From NCBI RefSeq assembly GCF_002162375.1, contig NZ_CP021425.1, positions 310,001-374,000 of the forward strand: a stretch of 64,000 nt of DNA, written 5' to 3'. Positions 51,981 through 60,661 of this stretch are shown here, one piece after another. Position 1 is the first letter of the stretch. Every line of letters begins with the position of its first letter. The translations under genes and the position numbers were made by a program. Source of the stretch: Oleiphilus messinensis. GTDB lineage: Bacteria > Pseudomonadota > Gammaproteobacteria > Pseudomonadales > Oleiphilaceae. The notes under the pieces were generated by a model. That model was not told the DNA's origin. It made no database searches and saw only the letters and a program-made list of their open reading frames with translations.

Positions 51981-53261
51981 ATGACAAAGTATCGAATAGA
52001 AAATGGTGTATTGCGTTGTCCGGTTGCCGGGCAGCGCCAGACCAATCTGTATGTTGATGCCGGAAAAATCGTTGCGGTAGGGGATTCGTGCGATGGTTTT
52101 GCGGAAGCGGTATTGGTGGATGCCCGTGGTAAGTGGATTATGCCCGGCATTGTAGATTTGAGTGTTTCGTTGCGCGAGCCGGGTCTCAAGCAAAAAGGGT
52201 CAATTGAATCGGAAACCTATGCCGCTGTGAAAGGTGGGGTGACAACCGTATGTTGTTCACCATTGAGCAATCCGGTCAATGACTCGGAGGCGATCAGCCA
52301 CTTGATTGGCGAACAGGCCCGTAAAGCTGGATACGCACGGGTTTTGCCAGTGGGGGCAATGACCAGTCGTGGTGAAGGTAAACAGCTCAGTGCTTATTAC
52401 GCCTTACGATCTGCGGGTTGTATCGCGGTGAGTCACAGTCGGGATTGCGCCATTGAACCTCAAGTTTTGAGACGCTGTTTCCAGTACGCCCGGACACATG
52501 ATTTGACCGTGTTTATGGAGCCTCAGGAAACCACATTGGCCCAAGACGGCTGTGTAAATGAGGGAGTCCTGTCGGCACGGTTGGGATTGGTTGGTATTCC
52601 GCATCTCGCTGAAACGTTAATGGTATCCCAGTCTTTGCTGCTGGCGAAAGAAACCCGTGTCCGTCTGCATCTTAGTCAACTGTCCTGTGCTGAGTCGGTT
52701 GCAATGATCCGGCAGGCCAAGGCGAATGGTGTTGCGGTTACGGCGGATGTCACGATGCATCACCTTTTGTTGACGGAAAACGATGTTGAACCGTTTGATG
52801 GCCGTTACCACGTGCTGCCACCATTACGCTGTGAATCTGATCGGGAGGCACTTATACAGGCTGTATCGGACGGTACCCTGGATGCAATTGTGTCGCAACA
52901 TGCTCCCCATGAGCAGGCGGCCAAACAGGCGCCATTCGGCGAGACCGAACCTGGGGTGAGTTCCATAGAACTGTTGCTTCCTCTTCTGTTCCGGTTAGTT
53001 GAAACCACTGGATTGGATCTGGATACGGTACTCCCTTTGCTGACGACGAAACCTGCAGCGATCGCTGGATTAACCGAATATGGGTTACAGGCCGGTGCTG
53101 TTGCTGATTTTGTGATTGTTGATCCTGACAAGCGCTGGAAGGTCAATGCCAGTGAAATGCGTTCCCGGGGTAAGAACACCTTGTTCTCGGGTGTGGAACT
53201 GCCGTGTTCTGTTGAAAAAACTTTTGTTGCAGGTCAGAACGTGTATGATTGCACTCTTTGA
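51981..53261 (+). CDS. pyrC': Dihydroorotase-like PyrC' (catalytically inactive)
   Basis: This 426-aa dihydroorotase homologue has the metal-binding D-x-H-x-H-x-R site replaced by DLSVSLREPG (near residue 58), and the usual D-H-A-P-H changed to SQHAPH (near 303). Two zinc-binding His and the catalytic Asp are therefore lost. In Pseudomonas such PyrC' proteins are inactive as enzymes but needed to assemble the ATCase complex with PyrB. The 6-bp spacing and the N-terminal extension of PyrB fit that role. An active PyrC must be encoded elsewhere. Confidence 0.93.
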   Translation: MTKYRIENGVLRCPVAGQRQTNLYVDAGKIVAVGDSCDGFAEAVLVDARGKWIMPGIVDLSVSLREPGLKQKGSIESETYAAVKGGVTTVCCSPLSNPVNDSEAISHLIGEQARKAGYARVLPVGAMTSRGEGKQLSAYYALRSAGCIAVSHSRDCAIEPQVLRRCFQYARTHDLTVFMEPQETTLAQDGCVNEGVLSARLGLVGIPHLAETLMVSQSLLLAKETRVRLHLSQLSCAESVAMIRQAKANGVAVTADVTMHHLLLTENDVEPFDGRYHVLPPLRCESDREALIQAVSDGTLDAIVSQHAPHEQAAKQAPFGETEPGVSSIELLLPLLFRLVETTGLDLDTVLPLLTTKPAAIAGLTEYGLQAGAVADFVIVDPDKRWKVNASEMRSRGKNTLFSGVELPCSVEKTFVAGQNVYDCTL

Positions 53262-53337
53262 TCTGTGATTATTCTGTTTACAATGACATGGTTTGGACTA
53301 TGTTTTAACTATTGATATGTAATGGGGAAAAGGAAAT

Positions 53338-53748
53338 ATGTTTTTTATCATCGTTGGATTGGTGGTGGTAATTTGGTTGTTGTGGAATATTTGTCGCAAT
53401 ACCAATGATGCCTTGGACAAGCAAACAGCCATTCAATACGAAATTGTTTCGCTGGAAAAGCGTATAGAAGAATTATTGGATAAATTGCCTGAAAACCTCT
53501 CTGGGGAGGGCAATTCTGTAAAAAAGACTGAAGCACCAGTTGCAGAGCTTGACTCTGGGCTGGTGGATCTCAATCACGCAACGTTAGCAGATCTGGTTGC
53601 GCTTCCTAAAATTGGTAAAGCGTTGGGGCAACGTATTATTGAAAAGCGCCCATACGCAGCAATCGATGATTTGCTTCAGGTTCAGGGGATTTCGAAAGAT
53701 ATTCTTGAAATGAATCGCGCACGCCTGACTGTGTCTGATGCACCTTAA
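53338..53748 (+). CDS. Membrane-anchored ComEA-like helix-hairpin-helix protein
   Basis: This 136-aa protein has an N-terminal membrane anchor (FFIIVGLVVVIWLLWNIC), a coiled-coil-like charged helix (QYEIVSLEKRIEELLDKL) and a C-terminal helix-hairpin-helix domain, VDLNHATLADLVALPKIGKALGQRIIEKRPY, like that of the DNA receptor ComEA. It could bind double-stranded DNA at the membrane surface; the coil before the domain is unlike ordinary ComEA. It is the last gene before a strong terminator. Confidence 0.85.
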   Translation: MFFIIVGLVVVIWLLWNICRNTNDALDKQTAIQYEIVSLEKRIEELLDKLPENLSGEGNSVKKTEAPVAELDSGLVDLNHATLADLVALPKIGKALGQRIIEKRPYAAIDDLLQVQGISKDILEMNRARLTVSDAP

Positions 53749-53802
53749 GTCTGAATAATCCTCGTTGTGGGGCGATTGATGTAGCAGTCGCTACCCCTTT
53801 CT

Positions 53803-53835
53803 GAGCCGGCGACCGATGTTATTCGGGGCCGGCTC
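53803..53835. terminator. Bidirectional terminator, HhH gene / HU gene
   Basis: GAGCCGGC (53803-53810) pairs with GCCGGCTC (53828-53835), and a second arm CCGA/TCGG nests inside. TTCACTTTT follows on the plus strand. It separates two convergent genes. Confidence 0.75.
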
Positions 53836-53842
53836 TTCACTT

Positions 53843-54121
53843 TTAAGATTCGTTTACGGCTTCTCTTAAGGATTTTCCTGGTTTAAAATGAACGCCCTGG
53901 CTGGCGGCGATGGTCATGGTTTGCCCGGTTTGAGGGTTGCGACCCGAACGTGCCTTGCGTTGCGTAACATTGAACGATCCAAAACCCAACAATGAGACCG
54001 AGGCTCCGGATGCGAGTGCGTTGGTGATCTCATCAGTGACCACGGTGATAACTTCACTGGCTTTCGCTTTGGATAGTTGGGATTGAGTTGCAATAAGTGA
54101 TGCCAGCTCTGGTTTGTTCAT
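53843..54121 (-). CDS. HU-family DNA-binding protein
   Basis: This 92-aa histone-like protein has the complete HU/IHF fold: the helical body (MNKPELASLIATQSQLSKAKA), GFGSFNVTQRKARSGRNPQTGQ with the DNA-bending arm, and the closing HFKPGKSLREAVN. It binds and bends DNA in the nucleoid. AGAGG lies 6 bp before its ATG. It is the only nucleoid protein in this window. Confidence 0.95.
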   Translation of the reverse strand: MNKPELASLIATQSQLSKAKASEVITVVTDEITNALASGASVSLLGFGSFNVTQRKARSGRNPQTGQTMTIAASQGVHFKPGKSLREAVNES

Positions 54122-54672
54122 GGGAGACCTCTTTACAGTTTGTGTCGGGATCAGGAGGGGGATGAGCCAGACAATGCGTGTGCAATTTGAGTATTGTAGT
54201 GATTTTAATCACTGTTTCGCTGTAAAACCTGTCGAATCGTCAGGAAAAGCGTTACTTTTTGTAATTTAATTTGCCGCTTTGTGTTGTTTTTCTCACAAAC
54301 ATGCCAGAAAAACAGAGATAATCTCTCCCACTTGGGAAATGGGATATCTGTTCTAATTTAAAATTTTGTGAACAAATTATAAGAGATAGTCTGGCTTTTG
54401 TTTCTGTACTTGCGAAACTGGTTGAAATTTGATCAAATCTGGCCTGGCTCGGGTAGTGAGATAGTCGCCCCCGGTTGCAGCGACGTGATACCAAAAGAAA
54501 CAGGCGCACTGATTTAACGGATGTACAAAATCCACTGCAATACGAAATTAACGACTGTGCTTTGCAACAGATGCATAGAAAAATAAATGTAGAAAGAATT
54601 TAGTAAGACTGAAACTCAATTAAAAAAAACACGATAAGCACTAATAACAAAGATGTAAGAGAGGAGATCAGA
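54122..54672. other. Intergenic stretch with short palindromes
   Basis: About 550 bp with no supported gene. It contains AGTGATTTTAATCACT (54198-54213) and AGAGATAATCTCT (54314-54326) plus AATTTTGTGAACAAATT near 54361-54376. These are candidate operators or bending sites for the divergent hu and lipoprotein genes. The right part is strongly AT-rich. Confidence 0.5.
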
Positions 54673-55725
54673 GTGTCGCAGGCAGCTTTCAACAATAAAC
54701 GGAAAGGGATCATCAAACTGGTAACGATCACCATGGTGACATTCGTGTTTTCCGGATGCAGTATGATCAATCACATGATTTATAAAACAACCGGTATGGT
54801 TCTGCAAGGGTATACGGAAGAACATATTGTGCCCTTTACACTGGAACAGGATGATCTGGAAATGGGCTGTGCGCTGAGTGAAGCCACTACGCCCTTACTG
54901 ATGTCCTTTGGTCGGGTGACGGCATCACCGGATCAGATCGGAACCATGCTGTACCTTTCCGCTGGTACGTGTGAAGAACAGCGAGCACTCGAAGATGAAC
55001 TGCGTTACTTGCGGGCGATAAAAGAACAGCGTCCGGATGAAGCAGAAGATGCCTTGATTGCACAAAAACGGCACTTGGTCAAAGCGGCGAAGCGTCAGTT
55101 TGAAGGCTGGAATCGCTTGGTAGCCCACTATGGTGAACCTGGTGGTGCGGAGTGTCCGGAACTGGATAATGAATTTGATCAGTTTATCTGGTTGGCGGGG
55201 TTGTTGTCCGGTCTGCAGTCGCTGAACAGCGAAATCCAGTCAACTTCAACGATTGGTGTACCGAAAAATATCGCTGCCAAGGTCGAGCGGGCTGCAGGTT
55301 GTCTGGAAGATGATGCGTGGTGGGGTGCACCGATGGCATTGAAAGCCACGGTTTGGGCCATGCTACCCGGTGCGGAGCCGCAAGGTGAAAGTGCATGGGA
55401 ACGTCTTGAAGCCGCAGACAAAAAAGGTATTAAAGCTCGGGTAAGGTTGACTCACGTATTGCATGCTCTGGCGGCGTACACCAAGGGTGATATGGAGCGT
55501 GTTCGCAACGTCATTCGTGCTCACGCAGAAGCCATACAGAAAAAACCGGCGCGGCCAACTCACCGACTTATTGATGCTATTGCGACCTACAATATACAGG
55601 CACTGTCAGATCGATTATGGACTCAGAACACGGGGCACCGTACACCCGTGGGTGGGCTTGGAACCTTCTGGGATGACAAGAAGGAGTCCAATGTCGAGAC
55701 GATAGAGCTGGATGATTTCCTGTAA
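54673..55725 (+). CDS. TRAP-locus lipoprotein, possible TatT-type component
   Basis: A GTG start is supported by GAGAGGAGA 6-14 bp upstream. This 350-aa protein has a lipobox FSGC with lipidated Cys29, so it is anchored to a membrane. The rest is helical, with repeated amphipathic helices and many acidic residues, reminiscent of the TPR-like TatT lipoproteins found beside TRAP-type transporters in Treponema and some gammaproteobacteria. The following genes encode a binding protein and a fused permease, supporting that role. No catalytic motif was found. Confidence 0.7.
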   Translation: MSQAAFNNKRKGIIKLVTITMVTFVFSGCSMINHMIYKTTGMVLQGYTEEHIVPFTLEQDDLEMGCALSEATTPLLMSFGRVTASPDQIGTMLYLSAGTCEEQRALEDELRYLRAIKEQRPDEAEDALIAQKRHLVKAAKRQFEGWNRLVAHYGEPGGAECPELDNEFDQFIWLAGLLSGLQSLNSEIQSTSTIGVPKNIAAKVERAAGCLEDDAWWGAPMALKATVWAMLPGAEPQGESAWERLEAADKKGIKARVRLTHVLHALAAYTKGDMERVRNVIRAHAEAIQKKPARPTHRLIDAIATYNIQALSDRLWTQNTGHRTPVGGLGTFWDDKKESNVETIELDDFL

Positions 55726-55835
55726 ACCGGGAATACGGATTAATAAGAACTAAAAACAGTTCAGAGCAACAATAACTACGATTTTTTACAAAAATTGCAA
55801 GCAACTAAAGATAACTGGAAGGGAAAGGCGTAACC

Positions 55836-56858
55836 ATGAAACAAATACAACAACGCATCAAAGCTGCTGCCGTTGTAGCAGCCAGTACTGCAGCTTTTGC
55901 ATCGTTTAACGTAAATGCAGATGCGCTGGATCGAAAGTTCTGTATTTTCGACCCTATCGGCAATAACGGACCTTTGTTCAACGTAATGAAATCCGCTAAA
56001 CCTGCCGCATTAAAATGGGGTGTTAATTTAGAGCTTTCCGCATACACGGATGAAAAAATTGCTTCTGAGGATTTTAAAGCAGGTCAATGCGATGCTGTAT
56101 TGTTGACTGGTACCCGTGCTCGTGAATACAACAAGTTTACAGGTTCTCTGGAGGCGTTGGGTGCAATTCCGGGTGATCAGGAAATGCAAATGATTTTGCA
56201 GACACTGAATCAACCGAAGGCCTCTCAGCTGATGACCAGTGGTAATTACGAGATTGCAGGTATTTTACCGGCGGGCGCGATTTACCTCTTTTTGCGAGAC
56301 CGTAACATCAACTCTGTTGAAAAACTGCAAGGCAAAAAGATCGCTACACTGGATTATGACCAAGCCTCTCTAACTATGGTTCGTCATGTTGGTGCATCTG
56401 TTGTTGGTGCGAGCTCTGCGAATTTCGCCGGTAAGTTTAACAACGGTAGCGTTGACGCTGCCTACGCGCCCGCTGTAGCTTACACGCCACTGGAATTGTA
56501 CAAAGGTGTTTCTCCAGACGGTGGTGTATTTGATTACAAACTGGCACAAATGAATTTCCAGATTGTTATTCATCAGGATAAATTCCCATCCGGTTTTGGT
56601 CAAAAAGTGCGTGAGTATTCTGCTGCTCGCTACACAGAAGCCTATGAAATTGTTTCCACTGCAGAAGCGGAAATCAAACCTGAGCATTGGATGCGTCCTA
56701 AAAAAGAAGAAGTGGAAGGCTACGACAAGCTGTTGAGAGAAGTGCGTATCAGCCTACGGGATGAGGGTGTTTACGACGGCAAAGCATTGAAATTGATGCG
56801 TAAAGTGCGTTGTAAAACAAACCCGCAAAACGCAGAGTGTGCGGAGAATCGTGAGTAA
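55836..56858 (+). CDS. AdeT-like putative periplasmic solute-binding protein
   Basis: This 340-aa protein has a signal peptide (cleavage probably after NVNA) and the AdeT1/2-like pattern: LDRKFCIFDPIGNNGPLFNVM, LLTGTRAREYNKFTGSLEALGA and DKFPSGFGQKVREYS. Proteins of this family have been annotated as RND efflux components in Acinetobacter, but fold and neighbourhood point to a substrate-binding subunit of a TRAP-like importer. It lies between the lipoprotein and permease genes. The ligand is unknown. It has two Cys near the end that may form a disulfide. Confidence 0.82.
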   Translation: MKQIQQRIKAAAVVAASTAAFASFNVNADALDRKFCIFDPIGNNGPLFNVMKSAKPAALKWGVNLELSAYTDEKIASEDFKAGQCDAVLLTGTRAREYNKFTGSLEALGAIPGDQEMQMILQTLNQPKASQLMTSGNYEIAGILPAGAIYLFLRDRNINSVEKLQGKKIATLDYDQASLTMVRHVGASVVGASSANFAGKFNNGSVDAAYAPAVAYTPLELYKGVSPDGGVFDYKLAQMNFQIVIHQDKFPSGFGQKVREYSAARYTEAYEIVSTAEAEIKPEHWMRPKKEEVEGYDKLLREVRISLRDEGVYDGKALKLMRKVRCKTNPQNAECAENRE

Positions 56859-57047
56859 TCGAGCGTGCTTTTCTTTTGCAGGGTGCACGAATCTCCAGGT
56901 TGCAATGCGCAATCATAGCGGAGTTGTCATATGCAAAAGTGGTTAGCATGATCTGAAAACGTCGAAACCGGAGTTATCTTCCCAGACTAAGGCTGGTTAG
57001 GAGCTTCGGTTTCGTCCCGTTCAACAGTTGAAGTTTATGGATTACTC

Positions 57048-59114
57048 ATGGCAAAAGGTTTAAATGCAAGAACCCCGATAGAATGGTTGTCCTCTTTGCC
57101 CGCGTGTATCTTGTTGCTTTCGGTTGTGATTTTCAGTACCAGTAGCGACATTCACAACAAGATGCTGCAAATAGGGCAGGCTTCGTGGCCGGGCTATTAT
57201 GAATTGAGAACGGATCCCACAGCACCAGAGTGCGATCCCGATTTCAATATTGACAAGGAAGTAGATCGTCGAATTGCGGAAGAAGCTGCCAAACCCGTTG
57301 ATGAAGATGTGCTTGATCTTCTGGCAGATGATCCTCTTGATCCTGAAATGTTGCGTGCCGCACTGCGCAATTCAAAAGAAGAGTGTGTTGAACAGTTTGC
57401 GCGATTTGAAGAGCTGAAGGAGCGGGTAACACCGGCTTTGAAAGCGTATCGTAGCGTTGAACTGTTTGTTGCAGATTTGATCGCTTTCGGTTTAACCTCT
57501 CAGCGTTTTACTCTGGCATTGCTCGTTGCGCTTTGTGCGACGACTGCAACGTTTACCCGCCACCATATCGCCATGCGTGCGATGGAAACCCAGCTTGATC
57601 ATACCCTGTCGCACTTCCTGCAGTTTATCGCAAACTGTATGTTGTTCGTCTCTGCATGGTCTTTCCGTGACCTGTCCCATGCGGAGGGAGGAATCGTTCC
57701 GCTCGACAAGGAAATACTCCACGACACCTGGATTGCCGGGTTTGGTTTGATCACGCTCGTGAGTGGTATTCAAATGTTTCGTGTGCCCGCAGATGCGCCT
57801 GCAGGCGGAAATATCGGTAAAGCACTTTTAGCTGTGCCGCTTTACACGACCATGTGTCTCATCTCGGGTACCTATTTCATGATGGGAGGCCATGTTGCTG
57901 GTATCGGCATCTATCTCGACAAAATGATGGATCTATCAGACATGTTCCTGAATGTCGGTCTGTTCGTCTGGGCGGGTATGATGTTGAAGCACACGCGACT
58001 GGCTAAACTCGTATTCGACCTGTTCCGGCCTTGGAAGATGCCTCCCGAGCTCCTGGCATTTGTAGCAGTACTCGTGGCAGCGATACCGACCGCGTATACC
58101 GGCGCTTCCGGTATCTTTGTAATTGCCGCCGGTGCGGTAATATACAGTGAGCTGCGTTCTGCTGGTGCGAGGCGTCATCTGGCGCTGGCTGCATCGGCTA
58201 TGTCGGGCAGTATGGGGGTTGTATTACGACCTTGTTTGCTGGTTGTGGTTATTGCTTATCTGAACCGGGAAGTCACCACCGATGATTTGTTCGGCTGGGG
58301 GTTATATGTCTTCATTTTGACCGCCTTCCTGTTCTTTGCTGTTGCAATGACCGTTAACCGACAAAGCAAGATTCAGTTGGCACCATTTGCTGATGCATTG
58401 CCGGGCACATTGCAGGCCATTAAGCCGCTGATTCCTTATGTGGCGGTCATTGCCGTTATTTTGCTGGCGTATTACTACGGGCTGGGTGTGACCATGGACG
58501 AGTTCTCTGCTGCCCGTATATTGCCAGTGATCATGATTGGTATTCTGGTGTATGAGCATTTCCGTCATCGCAATGAGCGTGATGAGCAGGGTGAGAAGTC
58601 ACATCAGGGACTTGAGCGCAGTGTTCGATTCTCGATCAATGAAACAACCGCAGAAATAGGTGCGTTGCTATTCCTGTTCGGTCTCTCAGTGAGCATCGGT
58701 GGTGTTATCGAACGGGCGGGGCTAATGGAATCCTTCCCTGATTCATTCTCCAGCCAGTGGACTGCAATGTTGTTGTTTGTCTGTATCCTTGTTGTTCTGG
58801 GTATGATCATGGATGCATTTGGTGCCGTCATACTTGTGAGCGCCACAATTGCTGCAGTGGCTTATGAGAGTGGAATTCATCCGATTCACTTCTGGATGGT
58901 AACACTGGTTGCATTTGAGCTTGGCTACCTCAGTCCACCCGTCGCCTTGAATCATTTGCTCACGCGGCAGGTTGTTGGTGAGCGGGAGTACGAGCTTGCT
59001 GCACAGGAAGAAGGTACGTTCTATCAGCGCCATGAACGTGTACTTATGCCATTGCTGGTTATGAGTATCGCGCTGGTGTTGGTTGCGTTTGTACCGTTGA
59101 TGGTGGGTTATTGA
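57048..59114 (+). CDS. TRAP transporter permease, fused Q-M type (DctM-like)
   Basis: This 688-aa membrane protein has an N-terminal unit with its first helix near residues 14-32, then a ~100-residue acidic segment (about 40-145, with Cys at PECDP and EECVE) that is probably periplasmic, then further helices; this corresponds to the small Q subunit. From about residue 240 comes a DctM-like large permease with PTAYTGASGIFVIAAG and LGMIMDAFGAVIL, ending VAFELGYLSPPVALN. Together with the binding protein it should import a small anionic solute using an ion gradient. A strong terminator follows. Confidence 0.88.
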   Translation: MAKGLNARTPIEWLSSLPACILLLSVVIFSTSSDIHNKMLQIGQASWPGYYELRTDPTAPECDPDFNIDKEVDRRIAEEAAKPVDEDVLDLLADDPLDPEMLRAALRNSKEECVEQFARFEELKERVTPALKAYRSVELFVADLIAFGLTSQRFTLALLVALCATTATFTRHHIAMRAMETQLDHTLSHFLQFIANCMLFVSAWSFRDLSHAEGGIVPLDKEILHDTWIAGFGLITLVSGIQMFRVPADAPAGGNIGKALLAVPLYTTMCLISGTYFMMGGHVAGIGIYLDKMMDLSDMFLNVGLFVWAGMMLKHTRLAKLVFDLFRPWKMPPELLAFVAVLVAAIPTAYTGASGIFVIAAGAVIYSELRSAGARRHLALAASAMSGSMGVVLRPCLLVVVIAYLNREVTTDDLFGWGLYVFILTAFLFFAVAMTVNRQSKIQLAPFADALPGTLQAIKPLIPYVAVIAVILLAYYYGLGVTMDEFSAARILPVIMIGILVYEHFRHRNERDEQGEKSHQGLERSVRFSINETTAEIGALLFLFGLSVSIGGVIERAGLMESFPDSFSSQWTAMLLFVCILVVLGMIMDAFGAVILVSATIAAVAYESGIHPIHFWMVTLVAFELGYLSPPVALNHLLTRQVVGEREYELAAQEEGTFYQRHERVLMPLLVMSIALVLVAFVPLMVGY

Positions 59115-59146
59115 TCGTTTTGAGTGATTAATAACTTACCCATCAC

Positions 59147-59174
59147 AAAAAAGGAGGCGAAAGCCTCCTTTTTT
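59147..59174. terminator. Strong bidirectional rho-independent terminator
   Basis: AAAAAAGGAGGC and GCCTCCTTTTTT form a perfect 12-bp stem with a GAAA tetraloop and a T-run on each strand, directly after the TRAP permease gene. Confidence 0.95.
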
Positions 59175-59370
59175 GTTGTCCTGCCATTAATGAATCGCCA
59201 CTTTTGATTCGCTCGATGTTATCTGTCTTGAGTTGTTTCCTGGTGACCTGCATGGGATTGACTCAATCTATCGTAACTTCATCTCGGCGATATCCGTGCT
59301 ATAGTAAAATGTACGCGATCTGTTCACTAAAAATAATTATTTTGTTCGTTCCCGTCAGCCCGGAAGGTAT

Positions 59371-60582
59371 ATGAAGTTTTTAGAAAAGGCTTTGGCACAC
59401 TTTGGCAATCCGCTCGAATGGGGCTCAATTGGAAAAGCCTGGGTATTAGTGACGCTAACCGGAGCGATGCAATTGCAGTATCTGTTTTGGGCGGAGTACC
59501 TGTTGGCCCATGAGTCTGCTCCAAAATATGTGCATATTGATTTTCTCGAGAGTAACCTTTACCTGCTCTATATTTGTGTAGGGCTGTCCCTGATGATTTT
59601 TGTGTCACTGTTTGCGTTCAAATACCGCTATGGTGAACATATCCTGTACGAGCATTTTGCTGCCCAGTATTATGGCTTGTCATTATGCTTTTATGGCTAT
59701 TTAGTTGGAACCATGAGTCTACCGACGGGTATTGTCCTGGCGGGTGCCCCGGTTGTCGGCTTGATTCTGTTTAATCGTTGGGTTGTTCTCTATGCGTTGA
59801 TTACGGCCTGTTCAGTTATTGTCATTCTCAGTTATGGTGCTGCCCTGAACTATTGGCCTTACGCGCCTGCAATAAAGTACCCGGTAAGTTCCGGTCATGG
59901 TTTGTCCCTGTTCTGGTTGACCCATATGTACATTTTCGGGGCGCCACATTTATTGATCCTGACGGCATTTGCATATTTTGTTCTGAGACGTTGGCGACGT
60001 CGTGAACGGGAAGTCAAGCAGCTTAGCATGACCGATTCTCTGACCGGTCTGCTCAATCGTGGCGCTATTTCCGCATCGTTGCGATCCGAACAGCAGCGAA
60101 GTTCCCGAACCCGTATTCCTTTCTCGCTACTCATGATTGATCTTGATTACTTTAAACAAATTAATGATACCTGGGGGCATCAAACAGGCGATCTCGTGCT
60201 TACGGAAACCGCTCGAATTCTCAGGGATTGTGTACGGCAATATGATCAGGTAGGCCGTTTTGGTGGAGAAGAGTTTCTGATAGTGCTGCCTGATACCGAT
60301 GAGCACGAGGCCTTTCAATTGGCCGAGCGTTGTCGCCAGAAAATCGAGGCGGTAAAAATCGATGTGGGTTCCCGCACGTTGAAGGTTACTGGAAGTTTGG
60401 GGTTATTCTGTAATGAGCAGGAACTGGATTTATCGGCAGAGCTCATGTTGCATTATGCAGATAAGGCGCTGTATGAGGCGAAAGCCCAGGGTCGTAATCG
60501 GGTGGTGGTCAGCAAGGCTGATGTAAATGAATCCATCCGGTTTTCTGCTGCCGCTTCTGCATCTAATTATGCAATGAAATAA
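59371..60582 (+). CDS. Membrane-bound diguanylate cyclase (GGEEF)
   Basis: This 403-aa protein has about six N-terminal membrane segments (residues 20-200), then a GGDEF domain with GRFGGEEF near residue 296. The active-site loop is GGEEF, and an RxxD inhibitory site (RQYD) lies five residues before it, so the enzyme should make cyclic di-GMP and be product-inhibited. Its N-terminal membrane domain is not a recognised sensor type. It may link surface signals to biofilm or pilus control, an inference from the genome. It stands alone between terminators. Confidence 0.92.
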   Translation: MKFLEKALAHFGNPLEWGSIGKAWVLVTLTGAMQLQYLFWAEYLLAHESAPKYVHIDFLESNLYLLYICVGLSLMIFVSLFAFKYRYGEHILYEHFAAQYYGLSLCFYGYLVGTMSLPTGIVLAGAPVVGLILFNRWVVLYALITACSVIVILSYGAALNYWPYAPAIKYPVSSGHGLSLFWLTHMYIFGAPHLLILTAFAYFVLRRWRRREREVKQLSMTDSLTGLLNRGAISASLRSEQQRSSRTRIPFSLLMIDLDYFKQINDTWGHQTGDLVLTETARILRDCVRQYDQVGRFGGEEFLIVLPDTDEHEAFQLAERCRQKIEAVKIDVGSRTLKVTGSLGLFCNEQELDLSAELMLHYADKALYEAKAQGRNRVVVSKADVNESIRFSAAASASNYAMK

Positions 60583-60598
60583 TCATGTCCTTGAGTTC

Positions 60599-60633
60599 AG
60601 CCGGGGTATTTCAAAAGATTTCCAACCCCGGCT
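60599..60633. terminator. Bidirectional terminator, cyclase / acyl-CoA synthetase
   Basis: AGCCGGGGT (60599-60607) pairs perfectly with ACCCCGGCT (60625-60633) over a 17-nt loop, between convergent genes. TTGAACCTTGTTTTG follows. Confidence 0.7.
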
Positions 60634-60661
60634 TGAACCTTGTTTTGCCCCTGTGGGTGGC

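Noticed and set aside
54252-54509. 85-codon minus-strand frame in the HU upstream region
   Set aside because: Composition is unlike coding sequence here and there is no motif; the region looks regulatory.
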